Origin: Raoultibacter massiliensis
GTDB taxonomy: Bacteria; Actinomycetota; Coriobacteriia; Coriobacteriales; Eggerthellaceae
Direction of reading: 5' to 3'
Length of the DNA stretch: 64,000 nt
Assembly: GCF_900199545.1 (NCBI RefSeq)
Contig: NZ_LT962671.1
Span: 1,991,851-2,055,850 of the forward strand
Position numbers and translations under genes: made by a program. Below the pieces are notes generated by a model. That model searched no databases. It saw only the letters and a program-made list of their open reading frames with translations, and was not told where the DNA came from. Shown in pieces: positions 43,620-52,993 of this stretch. Every line of letters begins with the position of its first letter. Position 1 is the first letter of the stretch.

Positions 43620-44933
43620 CTATCTTACCTCTACCAGACGCCGAACGACTACGAACATGGCAATCGACACGAGTATCCCGTTCACGGGTCCGATGAAAAA
43701 CGGCACGTCGAGAAACGCAAGCGCGGGAATCATGCCGAACGTGCCGCCTGTAACGAGCGCCGCCAGCGTACCGGCCGCAAAAGCTGCGATGCCGCAAGCC
43801 CGAAAGCCCGGCCGAATGCAAAAGCGGCTCTTGTCGCCGCGATTGACGATCCAGTAATCGGCGATCATCGCACCCGCAAGGGCGGGCGCGCAAGCCGAAA
43901 GAACGTTGAGAAAAACCGTGAGGTGATCGAGGATGCCCGCGGCTGCGAACGCGATGCCGATAAGCCCCGCAACCGCCGTGGTTGATTTGCGGTTATCGGT
44001 TTCGCGGCCGAGCATGACCGAAAAACCGAGCCCCGCCGAATACACGTTACTCGCGTTGACCGTCCAGGTGGAAAGCACGAGCGCGACAAGCCCTACGGCG
44101 GGCAGCCCGAACGACGCCATGATGACGGCGATGTTCGCCTCCCCCGTGGAAATCGACATGACCGCGCCCATCATGAGAACCACGATGCCCGCAGGAAGAA
44201 GCCCTGCAAGGCACGTGAGCACGGCGGTTTTGCGATCTCGCGCATACCTGATGAAATCGCCCGCCGTCGTGCCCAGCATGGCGATGAGCCCGATGGCGAA
44301 ATTCACACCCGCAACAAGGCCGATGGCGGCATCGGGCGCAGGAACGTACGAAAGCAGATACCCGATCCCCTGCCCCGAAGACACCGAAGCAACCGTGCCG
44401 TACAGGCAGATGATCGCAAGCAGCGGGGCGGCAACGTAGCCGAGGTAGCGCAGGCCGTTGAATCCGTAAACCGCCGTCACCACCATGACGGCGCCCCAGA
44501 AAACCGTCGAAACCCAGACGGGCACGTCGATACCTGCCAGATCGTTCATCATAAGCGAGAAGGAAGCGCCGCACACGGCCGCCTGGATGCCGAACCAGCC
44601 AAGGCACGCGACGCCCACGATGATCGCAACGAGGTAGCGCGCGCCCGCCTTGCCGAGTGCGGCGCCCGCAAATGCCGCCGTAGGAAGCCCCGTATCGGCA
44701 GCCTCCACGACCACCAGACACATGTAGCACATCACGAAACCGAAGCCGAATACGATGGCGAGCAGGCTATCGGCAAGGGAAAGCCCCGCCCCGAGCGTCG
44801 CCCCCACAAGCAAAGCCGAAGCGCTGAACATGTTGCCGATGGGCACGGGCGCGATCGAGAAAAAACCCTTCCGCTCCGAATCCTTTACCTGCAATTGCAG
44901 CATGGAGCCGTCAAGGCCCTGCTTGGCTTCCAT
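43620..44933 (-). CDS. NCS1-family permease (cytosine/hydantoin/allantoin type)
   Basis: 437 residues, twelve hydrophobic segments. The ATG at 44931-44933 follows AAGGAGG. The N-terminal motif VPIGNMFSASALLVGATLGA and the helix GWFGIQAAVCGASFSLMMND resemble CodB/Mhp1-like NCS1 carriers, and TTAGDFIRYARDRKTAVLTC is the conserved D..RYar loop. It imports a nucleobase or hydantoin with cation. Its position just upstream of the DUF917 and hydantoinase genes suggests a cyclic-amide substrate. Confidence 0.88.
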   Translation of the reverse strand: MEAKQGLDGSMLQLQVKDSERKGFFSIAPVPIGNMFSASALLVGATLGAGLSLADSLLAIVFGFGFVMCYMCLVVVEAADTGLPTAAFAGAALGKAGARYLVAIIVGVACLGWFGIQAAVCGASFSLMMNDLAGIDVPVWVSTVFWGAVMVVTAVYGFNGLRYLGYVAAPLLAIICLYGTVASVSSGQGIGYLLSYVPAPDAAIGLVAGVNFAIGLIAMLGTTAGDFIRYARDRKTAVLTCLAGLLPAGIVVLMMGAVMSISTGEANIAVIMASFGLPAVGLVALVLSTWTVNASNVYSAGLGFSVMLGRETDNRKSTTAVAGLIGIAFAAAGILDHLTVFLNVLSACAPALAGAMIADYWIVNRGDKSRFCIRPGFRACGIAAFAAGTLAALVTGGTFGMIPALAFLDVPFFIGPVNGILVSIAMFVVVRRLVEVR

Positions 44934-45064
44934 CGATCCTCCTTCTTTAGGCTTTTGTCCGCACATGCGACGCAAGCCGACCGATCAACACGCGTGCGGA
45001 ACCGTCGCAATCGGCAATTCCACCTTGATTCCAGCGCAAGGGCAACAACCGACACCGCCCCGTC

Positions 45065-46216
45065 CTAGCGCCGCTTGAGGTTCGAGATGATACCCGCCTT
45101 CTTCGGCGGTTCAGGCAGTTCGATCATGCGCGGCTCGAAGTCGAACAGCTCCTCGGTCGAAACCACGTCGGAAACCGTAATGCACGATTTGAGACAGATA
45201 TCCTCGCACATGCGGCACTGCACGCAATCAGCCGCCGAGAACTCGAGGTAGCGCGTTTTTCCATCCTCGGCCTCGAACTCGCTCTTCTTGAGCGCTCCGG
45301 TCGGGCAGAACGTCGTGCACATGAAGCACGACGAGCATTTTTTGTCGTCTATCTCGACATTGCCCCAGAGCCGCGTTTCGATCTCGGGAACGATCGGCAT
45401 ACCGATAGAATCCATCGAATCGAGCACGCGCATGCGCCGCACGGCGTTGAACTGCGGAAGCGATCCCTTATCTGACATCTTGAGCCGATCGCGCAGCGAG
45501 GGCGCCTTCTTCTCGAGCTCTTTCTTGAGCGCCGTGACCGCGGCTTTTTCGGCCGCATCCTTCGCCACATCCTTCGCCTGCGTGAAAAACCCCCTCCGCG
45601 ATACGCCGAACAACCCCGTCGTCTCCTCGACGAGAAGCTCTTCGGGGTATTCCGACATGCGCTCCACGCGAAGCTCGATGCCCTCGGCCTCGAGCAGCCC
45701 GTTGACAGAAGCGACCGTCGCGTCGATGCCGGGATTGCATGCGCGGTATTTGCAGGTTTTGCAAGTGCCATCCACAAGCACGAGGCGCGAAACCCCGCAC
45801 GAGGCAAGCTTCATGAGCACGCTCTCCTCCATGCGCGCCAAACAGGGCACCTCGGCAAACCGATCGGGATCGGCCTTGCGCTTGGACGCGGCGCGAGCAC
45901 ACGAAAACACCGCCATGCCATCGGCAAGCACGCAGGCTTGCGTGATCGCCGTAGCCAGGTCCTCGTCAAGCGGCCTCATCGGAATGAGCGCTTCGGTCGG
46001 ACAGACCACCGTGCAGGCTCCGCATGAAACGCAGGCGCGCGCATGGTAGGTCAGGCGGTTATTGCCGACTTCGAGCGCCCCCGCCTGGCATGCCTCGACG
46101 CACTTGCGGCACTTCGCGTTGCGGTTGCGCACCACAACGCACCGCTCTTCAGCCGCGAACACCGCCTTGCTTTCAAGCGATTCGGCTATTTCTACGATAT
46201 CGTTCAGATTGGGCAT
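45065..46216 (-). CDS. Cytoplasmic protein with four 4Fe-4S ferredoxin motifs
   Basis: 383 residues from the ATG at 46214-46216. Two clusters near the N-terminus: CRKCVEACQAGALE and CVSCGACTVVCPTEA. Two near the C-terminus: CSSCFMCTTFCPTGALK and CVQCRMCEDICLKSC. A central cysteine set reads CKTCKYRACNPG. Around residue 200 an internal SRRGFFTQAKDVAKDAAEKA resembles a Tat motif but is far from the N-terminus, so it is not an export signal. The gene is seven bases after mobBA in the same operon, which hints at a role in assembly of, or electron supply to, molybdoenzymes. Confidence 0.82.
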   Translation of the reverse strand: MPNLNDIVEIAESLESKAVFAAEERCVVVRNRNAKCRKCVEACQAGALEVGNNRLTYHARACVSCGACTVVCPTEALIPMRPLDEDLATAITQACVLADGMAVFSCARAASKRKADPDRFAEVPCLARMEESVLMKLASCGVSRLVLVDGTCKTCKYRACNPGIDATVASVNGLLEAEGIELRVERMSEYPEELLVEETTGLFGVSRRGFFTQAKDVAKDAAEKAAVTALKKELEKKAPSLRDRLKMSDKGSLPQFNAVRRMRVLDSMDSIGMPIVPEIETRLWGNVEIDDKKCSSCFMCTTFCPTGALKKSEFEAEDGKTRYLEFSAADCVQCRMCEDICLKSCITVSDVVSTEELFDFEPRMIELPEPPKKAGIISNLKRR

Positions 46217-46223
46217 GCAGACT

Positions 46224-47564
46224 CTATTCCTTTTCCGAGAGCGTCGCCTCAACGGCGGCAAGCTCTTCGGGCGTGTTGACGTTCACGAAGCAGCCTCCCA
46301 TAGGCTCGACTTCCAAAACCTTCGACTGCGGAAGCTCCTGCACGTTCACGTCGTCGAAGAAAGATTGAGCACGACGGTCGCCGCGCGAGAGGGCTTTGCG
46401 CACGGCGGGCAAACATCCCATGCGGTTGTACATGGCATGGAACGGCTCGTAGCCGTGCTTGTTCGCAGGAACCACCACGTCGGCTCCGGTGCGCTTCATC
46501 TCCAGCGCTTCGGCAACGACAAGCGCGGCAGAAGCGAACACCATATCGCAAGCCACGATGGCAACATAGGGGTTGCGCGCTGCCTGCAAAGCCGTGTAGA
46601 GGCCGGGCAGCGCACCGCGATAGTCGGCTGCATCGCATACGAGCTGAATGCGCAGATCGGGAAACTCGCTATGGAGAAACACCAGATTGTCGGGCTCGTT
46701 CGTAGTGATGATCAGATCGTCGGCTACGGGTCCCAGCCGCTCGACCAAACGGCAGATCAGCGGACGACCCAAAAACGGGACCGTCGCCTTGCTGCGGCCC
46801 ATGCGGCGGCTTTCGCCACCAGCCTGGATGACAACGGTCAGTCGGGGCCGAACATAGGTCATCTCGATGAATTCGGCCAAACCCGCAACATCGTCGAGGG
46901 CGAAGGCGGGAATGCCATAGATTTTCGCAGCCTCCGCGGCATCGGGGATATCGGTTACGATGGCCTCCGTACCGGCCATCGGCAGCTTGTTGGATATGTC
47001 ATCGTAGTCCGGCGCCTGGGTCGGAAAATGCTCCGTAACGGGGTTGTCGCCCTCGCCGTGCATGGGAATCTCGTCGCCGTCGTGCTCGTCGACCGGCACC
47101 ATACCGCGCGTCATCTGCGTGAAATCGGTGCCGAGCGGCCAGCCGAGACGTGCGCCCTCGGCGAACACCTGGGCTACGCGCGCATCGGCATCGTTGCCCG
47201 AGCGCATGATCTCGATGGTGGGAAGGCCGCTTTTGCGGTACCCCTCGACAATGACGATATCGTGACCGGGCATGGTGCGCAGGATCTCGTCGCACTCCAC
47301 CTCGCCTTCGACGGTCTTGATGCGCGCCATTTGGCCGGGAGCCGCGATGACCGTCTCGGAAGCACCGGCAGCTCGATGGCGATAGGAATCCTTGCCCGGA
47401 TAATCGATGTCGAAGCCGACGTGGCTGTGGTGCTTCACGCTGCCCACGTCATGCCCGCGCGCGACGAGCTCGGCGATAACCCGCTCGATGAGCGTGGTCT
47501 TTCCGGAATTGTGCCGCCCTACGATCGATACGGCGGGACTCGGTACCTCTACAGCCATGGCCAT
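46224..47564 (-). CDS. MobB-MobA fusion, molybdopterin-guanine dinucleotide biosynthesis
   Basis: 446 residues. The N-terminal half is a MobB GTP-binding adapter: VSIVGRHNSGKTTLIERVIA (P-loop at about 16-24) and a later IVIVEGYRKSGLPTIEI. The C-terminal half is the MobA nucleotidyltransferase, beginning about residue 240 with LTVVIQAGGESRRMGRSKAT (LaGGxSxRMGxxK). It links GMP to molybdopterin for DMSO-reductase-family enzymes. ATG at 47564 with AGAGGAAGG. Fusion of the two activities in one chain is known in several lineages. It is followed by the polyferredoxin gene. Confidence 0.92.
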   Translation of the reverse strand: MAMAVEVPSPAVSIVGRHNSGKTTLIERVIAELVARGHDVGSVKHHSHVGFDIDYPGKDSYRHRAAGASETVIAAPGQMARIKTVEGEVECDEILRTMPGHDIVIVEGYRKSGLPTIEIMRSGNDADARVAQVFAEGARLGWPLGTDFTQMTRGMVPVDEHDGDEIPMHGEGDNPVTEHFPTQAPDYDDISNKLPMAGTEAIVTDIPDAAEAAKIYGIPAFALDDVAGLAEFIEMTYVRPRLTVVIQAGGESRRMGRSKATVPFLGRPLICRLVERLGPVADDLIITTNEPDNLVFLHSEFPDLRIQLVCDAADYRGALPGLYTALQAARNPYVAIVACDMVFASAALVVAEALEMKRTGADVVVPANKHGYEPFHAMYNRMGCLPAVRKALSRGDRRAQSFFDDVNVQELPQSKVLEVEPMGGCFVNVNTPEELAAVEATLSEKE

Positions 47565-47661
47565 GCCTTCCTCTTCGTTCAGGGAGAGTATACCATTGCG
47601 AGCCCGGCAGAGAACCCTTTTGCAAGAGCGGCGCAGCGTGTTTTCGAACACAGCGTGCCGC

Positions 47662-50084
47662 TCAGTCTCGAAACCGCTTTCTCAGATAGGACGCGCCTGC
47701 CACGAGGGCGATCAGCACGCCGGCGCCGAGCGCGAACGCCAGAGCCGGAAACTCGTCTTCGACACCGGTTACCGGAGGGTTTCGATACTCGTTTGCAAAC
47801 GTGAACGCATGCCGTATCGGGAAGGAACCGTCAGCAGGAACCCCCGCGATCTTCCCGCTCCAGATTGAGCCCTCCTCTGCCGGCCTGCTGTCAAGCCGGT
47901 GGGAGATGGTGTAGTTGCTTGAAAGCGAGGACACGTCCTCCTCTATCGTAACCGTCGAATCGTCGTAAAACGTGAACACGCCCGATGACTGCCCGCCGTC
48001 GAGCGTGTAGGTTTGCGAGCTGATAAGCGCAGGCGGTTGCCCCTCGGCCGTCCACACTTCGTGCGACGACACCGTGACGGTATACTTCTTCGTCTTGTCG
48101 ACGAAGTCGCCGGCCACCTGGCTGGTAACGACGATCTCCTTCTGCCACAAGGCGCTGTACACCCGCTCGGGGTAGGTATCGGACTTGAAATCCCAACTGT
48201 ACAGCTCGATGCCGTCGCCGGGCTCAAGCGCCGTGAACCATCCCGCCCCCGCCACCGGCGCATACACTTCGGCGTTCGCCCAGAGCGCGAACTTCGAGCC
48301 TTCTTTCTCGAAGGTGAACTTCGGGTTCGGGTTGTCGAGCATCGTGTATACCTTCGCACCAGACTCGTTCAGATACGAAAAGGGTATTTCGGTATGGACC
48401 GAGTAGGCGTCGGACGTGTTCGTTGCGCCGTTCGGCTTGTAGGTCACCTTGTAGCTGAAGTAGCTGATGTCGTAGTTGTTGAGCGGCGACATCCTGCCAT
48501 CGAAATCGCCGCCGGAAACCGATATCGCCCCCGCAATCGTGCAGGGGTAGACGCCCCGATCATCGATGACGGCGTCGGCGGGAACGCGGTAGAAGCGCGC
48601 CGTGTTGCCCGAGAACGATACCGTTGCATCCGTTGAAAGACCACTGTAGTTGGTAGTGAAGACAGCTCCGCCGTAGTACGTGGCGGCGTTGTTCGAAAGC
48701 GTCGCGTTCGCGATGCTGGCACTCGCCGTCGGCTGCAGGTAGATCGCACCGCCCATGCCCGCATCGCCGTTATCGGAGTTGCCGTTGATGCCGGCAGAGC
48801 AACCGGCGATAGAGGCTCCACCCGACATCTTCAAGCCGGCAAAGCCGCCGAGGTAGATGCCCCCGCCGTTTCCGCCCCATCCGCCGTATCCGGAATGGCT
48901 GTTGGAAATCGAGCCTGAGAGTTCGATTTTCGCATCGCCCGCAAAGATGCCCCCGCCATGAGGCGCCTTGCCGCCGTCGATTCGAGAGCCGGAAGCCACG
49001 ACAACGGTACTGCCGCTCCAGTCGGCGAATATCCCCCGCCGTAGTTTGCCGCGCTGGTATCGAGGACGGAGCTTCCCGGAGAGCTGTCTAACGTGACCTT
49101 GCCGTTCTGCACCCCAATGCCGCCGCCGTTTCCACCGGAGGTGCAGTTGGCTACAGTGCTGGCAAGAGAGCCGCCCAAACGCGTCGTGCCGCCGAAAGCC
49201 CAGATGCCTCCGCCGTTCTGCGCGGCCGTAGCGTAGCTGATGGTGGCACCGATCAGGTTCAGCGCGGTGTTCTGCGCCCAGATGCCTCCGCCAGCCGAAG
49301 CCTTGCTGGCACTGTTGGTGATCGTCGAATTAGTCAAGGTAACGGTTGATCCGTCCGCACGGATGGACCCGCCTTCGGCATTGCTGGCGCAATTTTTAAC
49401 CGTGACGTTCGTCAAGCTGAGCGTTGCGCCGTCAGCGGTGTAAATGCCCCCCGCGTTGCCCTTTGCCCCCGTGCCGTCTAAGACGAGATTGGCAATGGTC
49501 AGGCTTCCCGCTTCGTTGACGCCGAAGTGGCGGCCAACGCTTGAATCGGAGGGCGTGGCGTTGAAGGGACTTGCGTTGCTCAAGGACAGGGTAACGCCGG
49601 GCGCGCTGGTGATGCTGACGGTCCGCCCCGAAATCCACAAGGTGTTTTCGAGTACGATGTTTTTGGTCACGGTAATGTCTACGGTGGTGGCGGAGTAGAT
49701 GGCGTTCACCAGTTCTTGGTAGGTTCCCACCGATACGGCGGCAAGCGGTATGATATCGCCCTGGGGAACCGCCTCGGGTTCTTCAGGCGTCTCAGGCGTC
49801 TCGGGCACCTCAGGCACCTCAGACATCTCAGGGTCGATTTCGGGGTCGGCGCCTTCCGACTCATCACCAACGGGAGCCGCCGTTTCGCCCTCGGGATCCA
49901 ACGGTTCGCCGGCTTCTCCTTGGCCGCTTGCCGTTTGAGCCGCAAAAGAGCCGATCGCCATCGGCGAAGCCGCCGAATTCTCCGCCACACCCGTGAAGGG
50001 AACGCTCAGCGTCAGAAGGCACGCGGAGAGCACGACCGCCAAAAACCGCACTGCCGCTTTCCTAATGTTGCACGCTGTCGCCAT
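47662..50084 (-). pseudogene. Beta-helix surface adhesin, split by a one-base frameshift (possibly phase-variable)
   Basis: Two consecutive frames form one protein. Frame 1 starts at the ATG at 50082-50084 (GAGGTGAG upstream): signal peptide, proline/glutamate-rich linker (PETPETPEEPEAVPQ), then repeated beta-helix rungs with GGGIWA/GGGIGV motifs. At the C5 tract 49033-49037 the frame slips after NYGGG. The other frame continues naturally as IFADWSGSTVVVASGSRIDG and then GGGIFAG rungs, a folded C-terminal domain, PPVTG, a membrane helix and RKRFRD. One more C in the tract would restore a single reading frame of about 808 codons. It is the last gene of the sortase locus. Either a phase switch, a recent mutation or a sequencing error. 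Confidence 0.8.
49033..49037. repeat. C5 slip site at the adhesin frameshift
   Basis: CCCCC on the plus strand (GGGGG in the coding strand) at the exact place where the two halves of the adhesin change frame. Six Gs would give in-frame GGC GGG GGG ATA TTC. Confidence 0.6.
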
Positions 50085-50796
50085 GGCCCTCACCTCGCTT
50101 TCTCCTGCGATGGACTTCCGATGCCGCCACCGCTGCCGCCGCCAGCAATAAAAGCAACAGCAACGAAGCGGCGACGATCTGGTCTCCCGTTTTCGGCGCG
50201 AACGATCCGATTCCGATTGAGCCGATCGGGTCGCCCGGGCTCGCCGAGCCTTCCGGACCGATCGGATCAGCCGGGTCGACCGGTGCCGCCGGTGCAGTGT
50301 GCGCGAAACGAAGGGATGCGGTCTTGTACCCGTCGGCGTCTTTGAAGATCGGCTGCATCTCGACGCCGATGATCCCGTGATCGACGACGTGAACCGCTAT
50401 CGTATAGCGATTCGCGTCGAGTTCGACGCCCGAAGCCCCGCCTGCAGCCGAGATCGCGTCAAGCGCATACGTGTAAGTGCCCGTTGACTGAAACCGAATC
50501 GCAGGAAGAACCAGCGTCTGGTCGTTCGTTAGCGAAAACCCGTATGCCGGCGACGAGTCGGGCATGGGCGAGCCCGGATCGTCCGCACGGAGCTCATAGC
50601 GCACCGTTACGTCTGCATCGGCTGCGCGCCCCCTCACCTCCTGGGACACCGTCAGCTCGAGCGCTCCCGTTCGATCGGCATCGGCAAACGAGTGTGGCGG
50701 AAAGCCCAGCAGCGCCACCGCGACGACGACGCACGACGCCGCAAGCGCAGCGATGCGCTTCCTGCCGTGTTGCCTATGGACGCCGAACCGCATCAT
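50062..50796 (-). CDS. Minor pilin/pilus anchor protein with Spy0128-like domain
   Basis: 244 residues from the ATG at 50794-50796, which overlaps the sortase stop (ATGA). Sec signal ALAASCVVVAVALLGFPPHS, then one Spy0128/FctA-type domain (strands GYSLT-like YGFSLTNDQTLVLPAIRFQS and TYTYALDAISAAGGASGVEL). A proline/glycine linker leads to FAPKTGDQIVAASLLLLLLL and an RRRKR tail, i.e. a sortase sorting signal with PKTG. It is the only one of the three surface proteins here with a near-classical TG motif preceded by P-x. Its end overlaps the adhesin gene start by about 23 bases. Confidence 0.82.
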   Translation of the reverse strand: MMRFGVHRQHGRKRIAALAASCVVVAVALLGFPPHSFADADRTGALELTVSQEVRGRAADADVTVRYELRADDPGSPMPDSSPAYGFSLTNDQTLVLPAIRFQSTGTYTYALDAISAAGGASGVELDANRYTIAVHVVDHGIIGVEMQPIFKDADGYKTASLRFAHTAPAAPVDPADPIGPEGSASPGDPIGSIGIGSFAPKTGDQIVAASLLLLLLLAAAAVAASEVHRRRKRGEGHGDSVQH

Positions 50797-51713
50797 GGAG
50801 CCGTAATTGCATCCTTCCTTCTTTTGAGCACGTATACCAGTACCGAGGCAAGCACTATCACGATCAGGGAGACGACGACCAGCGAAACGTTGCTTAGCGC
50901 ATCGATCCTTGCGAGCCCGCTTTGGTCCGCCCGCTCGGTTCCGAACGTGTTTTCGAACCGCTCGTCTGTCAGCTTGCCGACGATCACGTGCCTTCCGTTC
51001 GTCGGCTCCGACGCGCACGTGCTCAAAAGCACGATCCTGTCGCTCGCCGACACATCCACATCGCGGGATGCGACCGCAATCGAATCGAGGTAGTCCACAT
51101 ACGCCTGCGCTTCGGCCTCGCCCGCGATTGCCGGATCGTACAGTTTCCAATCATAGGCGTCGCCCATGACGTAGGCGAAGAATTCGACGCCGTAATAGGT
51201 GTCGGTAACCGCCGTGTACAGCTCGCCGTAGGCATGTTCTTCCAAGTACTCGGTTGCACCGAACTTGTCGATGTCGCCGAACATGGCGCTTTCCGCCATG
51301 TGGTGCCCGTAGATGATGCTGTTGAAATCGGTAAACGCCCGATCGTTCTTCGCGTCGAGGAAAATGCTCCCCGCAAGCGACGGCTTGTTGCGCACGTCGG
51401 TGCTCACGTACTTGTAGTTGTTCTCGCCTTGGGCGATCGGGTAGTCGATGCCCGTTCCGTATACGCTCACCCATCCGAACACTTCGTCGTTTTCGCTGAC
51501 GAGCCCGGCAAATGACTCTTCTTCGCTCGGCCGGTACTGCTCGAAGCTCGACGCACTCGCGGTCTGCACCGTCTGCCTGTTGTCGTATACGATGTAGACG
51601 CTGAAGAGCAAGACGATGACGAGCGCGACCAGCAAGACGTTGTCCACGATCTTGTCCAGAGTGCGGATGGCCTTAAGGCCGATCGCGCTGCTTGTATCGT
51701 TTTTACTGCTCAT
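50793..51713 (-). CDS. Class B sortase
   Basis: 306 residues. An N-terminal membrane helix at about 24-43, then the sortase barrel. YGHHM gives the catalytic histidine (137), LLSTCASE the cysteine (233) and TNGRHVIVG the arginine (241). FGWVSVYGTGIDYPIAQGEN is the class B opening. A second membrane helix follows near residue 275, ending in KRRKD, which is unusual for SrtB and puts both ends in the cytoplasm. It is encoded between the major and minor pilin genes, so it probably polymerises or anchors them. Confidence 0.92.
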   Translation of the reverse strand: MSSKNDTSSAIGLKAIRTLDKIVDNVLLVALVIVLLFSVYIVYDNRQTVQTASASSFEQYRPSEEESFAGLVSENDEVFGWVSVYGTGIDYPIAQGENNYKYVSTDVRNKPSLAGSIFLDAKNDRAFTDFNSIIYGHHMAESAMFGDIDKFGATEYLEEHAYGELYTAVTDTYYGVEFFAYVMGDAYDWKLYDPAIAGEAEAQAYVDYLDSIAVASRDVDVSASDRIVLLSTCASEPTNGRHVIVGKLTDERFENTFGTERADQSGLARIDALSNVSLVVVSLIVIVLASVLVYVLKRRKDAITAP

Positions 51714-51761
51714 AGCGTTCTGTTTCGCTTTCCGACGATCGCTCGGACGGATTTTTGGCGG

Positions 51762-52979
51762 TTAGTCTTCTTCGTTCGCACGACGGACGCGGCTGACCAA
51801 GAAGAACGCCAAGCCTCCGATAGCCGCTGCGCCGATGAGGATGAACGGCAGGTTCTCGGTGACAAGTCCGGTAATCTCGATCGCACGGTACGTACCCGTC
51901 ACGGCGGTGACGTTCGGCTTCTCGCCGGTGCCGGTGGTGGCAACAAGGTTGGTCGAAACAGGGCGGGAGTCGCCAACGGTTACGCTGCCGCTTTCAACCG
52001 TCACGTTGCTCGCTCCCGTACCGCCCTCGGTAACGCTCGCCGTAAGCCGGTAGTTCGGGTTCTGCGCCTCGGTCACGGTGTAGACGGTGCCGGCGGGAAG
52101 GCCGGAGAAGTTGATCGCATCTTCGTGCTTGAGGTCCATCGTCACCGTCTTGGTGGTAGCACCCGGACCTATGGGCTCCACCGTCGCACCGCTGTCGGCC
52201 GGATCGCCGTTTTTGATGTAGCGGATCTCGGAATTCGCCGGAGTGTTCGAGGGGGTCGTGATCGTTACGGTGTATCCGAACGAGAGCGTCCTATCCGCGA
52301 AATCGCCGTCGGTGGTTTTCTGAACCGACAGCGTGGTCGTCGGCGTATAGCTGTTAACGAAGATAAAGCCGTTGTCGTCGCCGGGCTCGGGATCGACCTT
52401 CTTGTTGTCGTCGCCGATATCCGATGTCAGGATGACGGTCACTGCATACACCTCGAGGGTGGATGCGCCGTTTTTCACGTATACGTTCATCGTGTAGTTT
52501 TCGCCCGAGCTGGTCACTCCCAATGCGCTTACCGCCTTCTCGGTCACCTGGTAGGTGTACACGCCGGCATGCGGAAACGCAGTTGCAGCGGGGATGTTGG
52601 CGGACGTCTGCTTCATCATGCTATCGCCGGTGGTGTTTTTCATCCCGGCGAAGTTGACCGCAGCGGTCGACCACGAGCGCACCGAATCGTACGCAGCGTT
52701 GGTCGAAACCTCGCTATCGGCATGATCGGACACGCTTTTCAGCGCCACATCGAACGCGAATCCCGCATCCGGCGCCTCGACGTTAGGAGCGATCATCAGC
52801 TTTTTGGTTATGGTCGCCCCGGAGCCGAACACCCCCGTGATCGTCTCGCTTGAGCTGCCGCCGTCTTTCGGGATATCGGCCGCAAACGCGCTCGATACGC
52901 CGCCGAGCAGCAGCCCGAGCGACAGCAGGGCCGCCATCGCGATAGCGATTACCCCGTTCTTCTTTCTTGCAGTTTCCAT
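51762..52979 (-). CDS. Major pilin-like surface protein (Spy0128/FctA type)
   Basis: 405 residues from the ATG at 52977-52979 with AAAGGTG upstream. Signal peptide VIAIAMAALLSLGLLLGGVS. The first half has the pilin isopeptide-linked domain: KKLMIAPNVEAPDAGFAFDV, HAGVYTYQVTEKAVSALGVT and an asparagine-rich end GFIFVNSYTPTTTLSVQKTT. A second Cna-B-like domain follows. The C-terminus is ITGLVTENLPFILIGAAAIG, then a hydrophobic helix and SRVRRANEED; no LPxTG is present. The ITG-x-V-TEN-x-P pattern resembles the VTG-VEDEFP of the adhesin, suggesting a shared non-classical sorting signal. Confidence 0.82.
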   Translation of the reverse strand: METARKKNGVIAIAMAALLSLGLLLGGVSSAFAADIPKDGGSSSETITGVFGSGATITKKLMIAPNVEAPDAGFAFDVALKSVSDHADSEVSTNAAYDSVRSWSTAAVNFAGMKNTTGDSMMKQTSANIPAATAFPHAGVYTYQVTEKAVSALGVTSSGENYTMNVYVKNGASTLEVYAVTVILTSDIGDDNKKVDPEPGDDNGFIFVNSYTPTTTLSVQKTTDGDFADRTLSFGYTVTITTPSNTPANSEIRYIKNGDPADSGATVEPIGPGATTKTVTMDLKHEDAINFSGLPAGTVYTVTEAQNPNYRLTASVTEGGTGASNVTVESGSVTVGDSRPVSTNLVATTGTGEKPNVTAVTGTYRAIEITGLVTENLPFILIGAAAIGGLAFFLVSRVRRANEED

Positions 52980-52993
52980 GCCTTCACCTTTCC

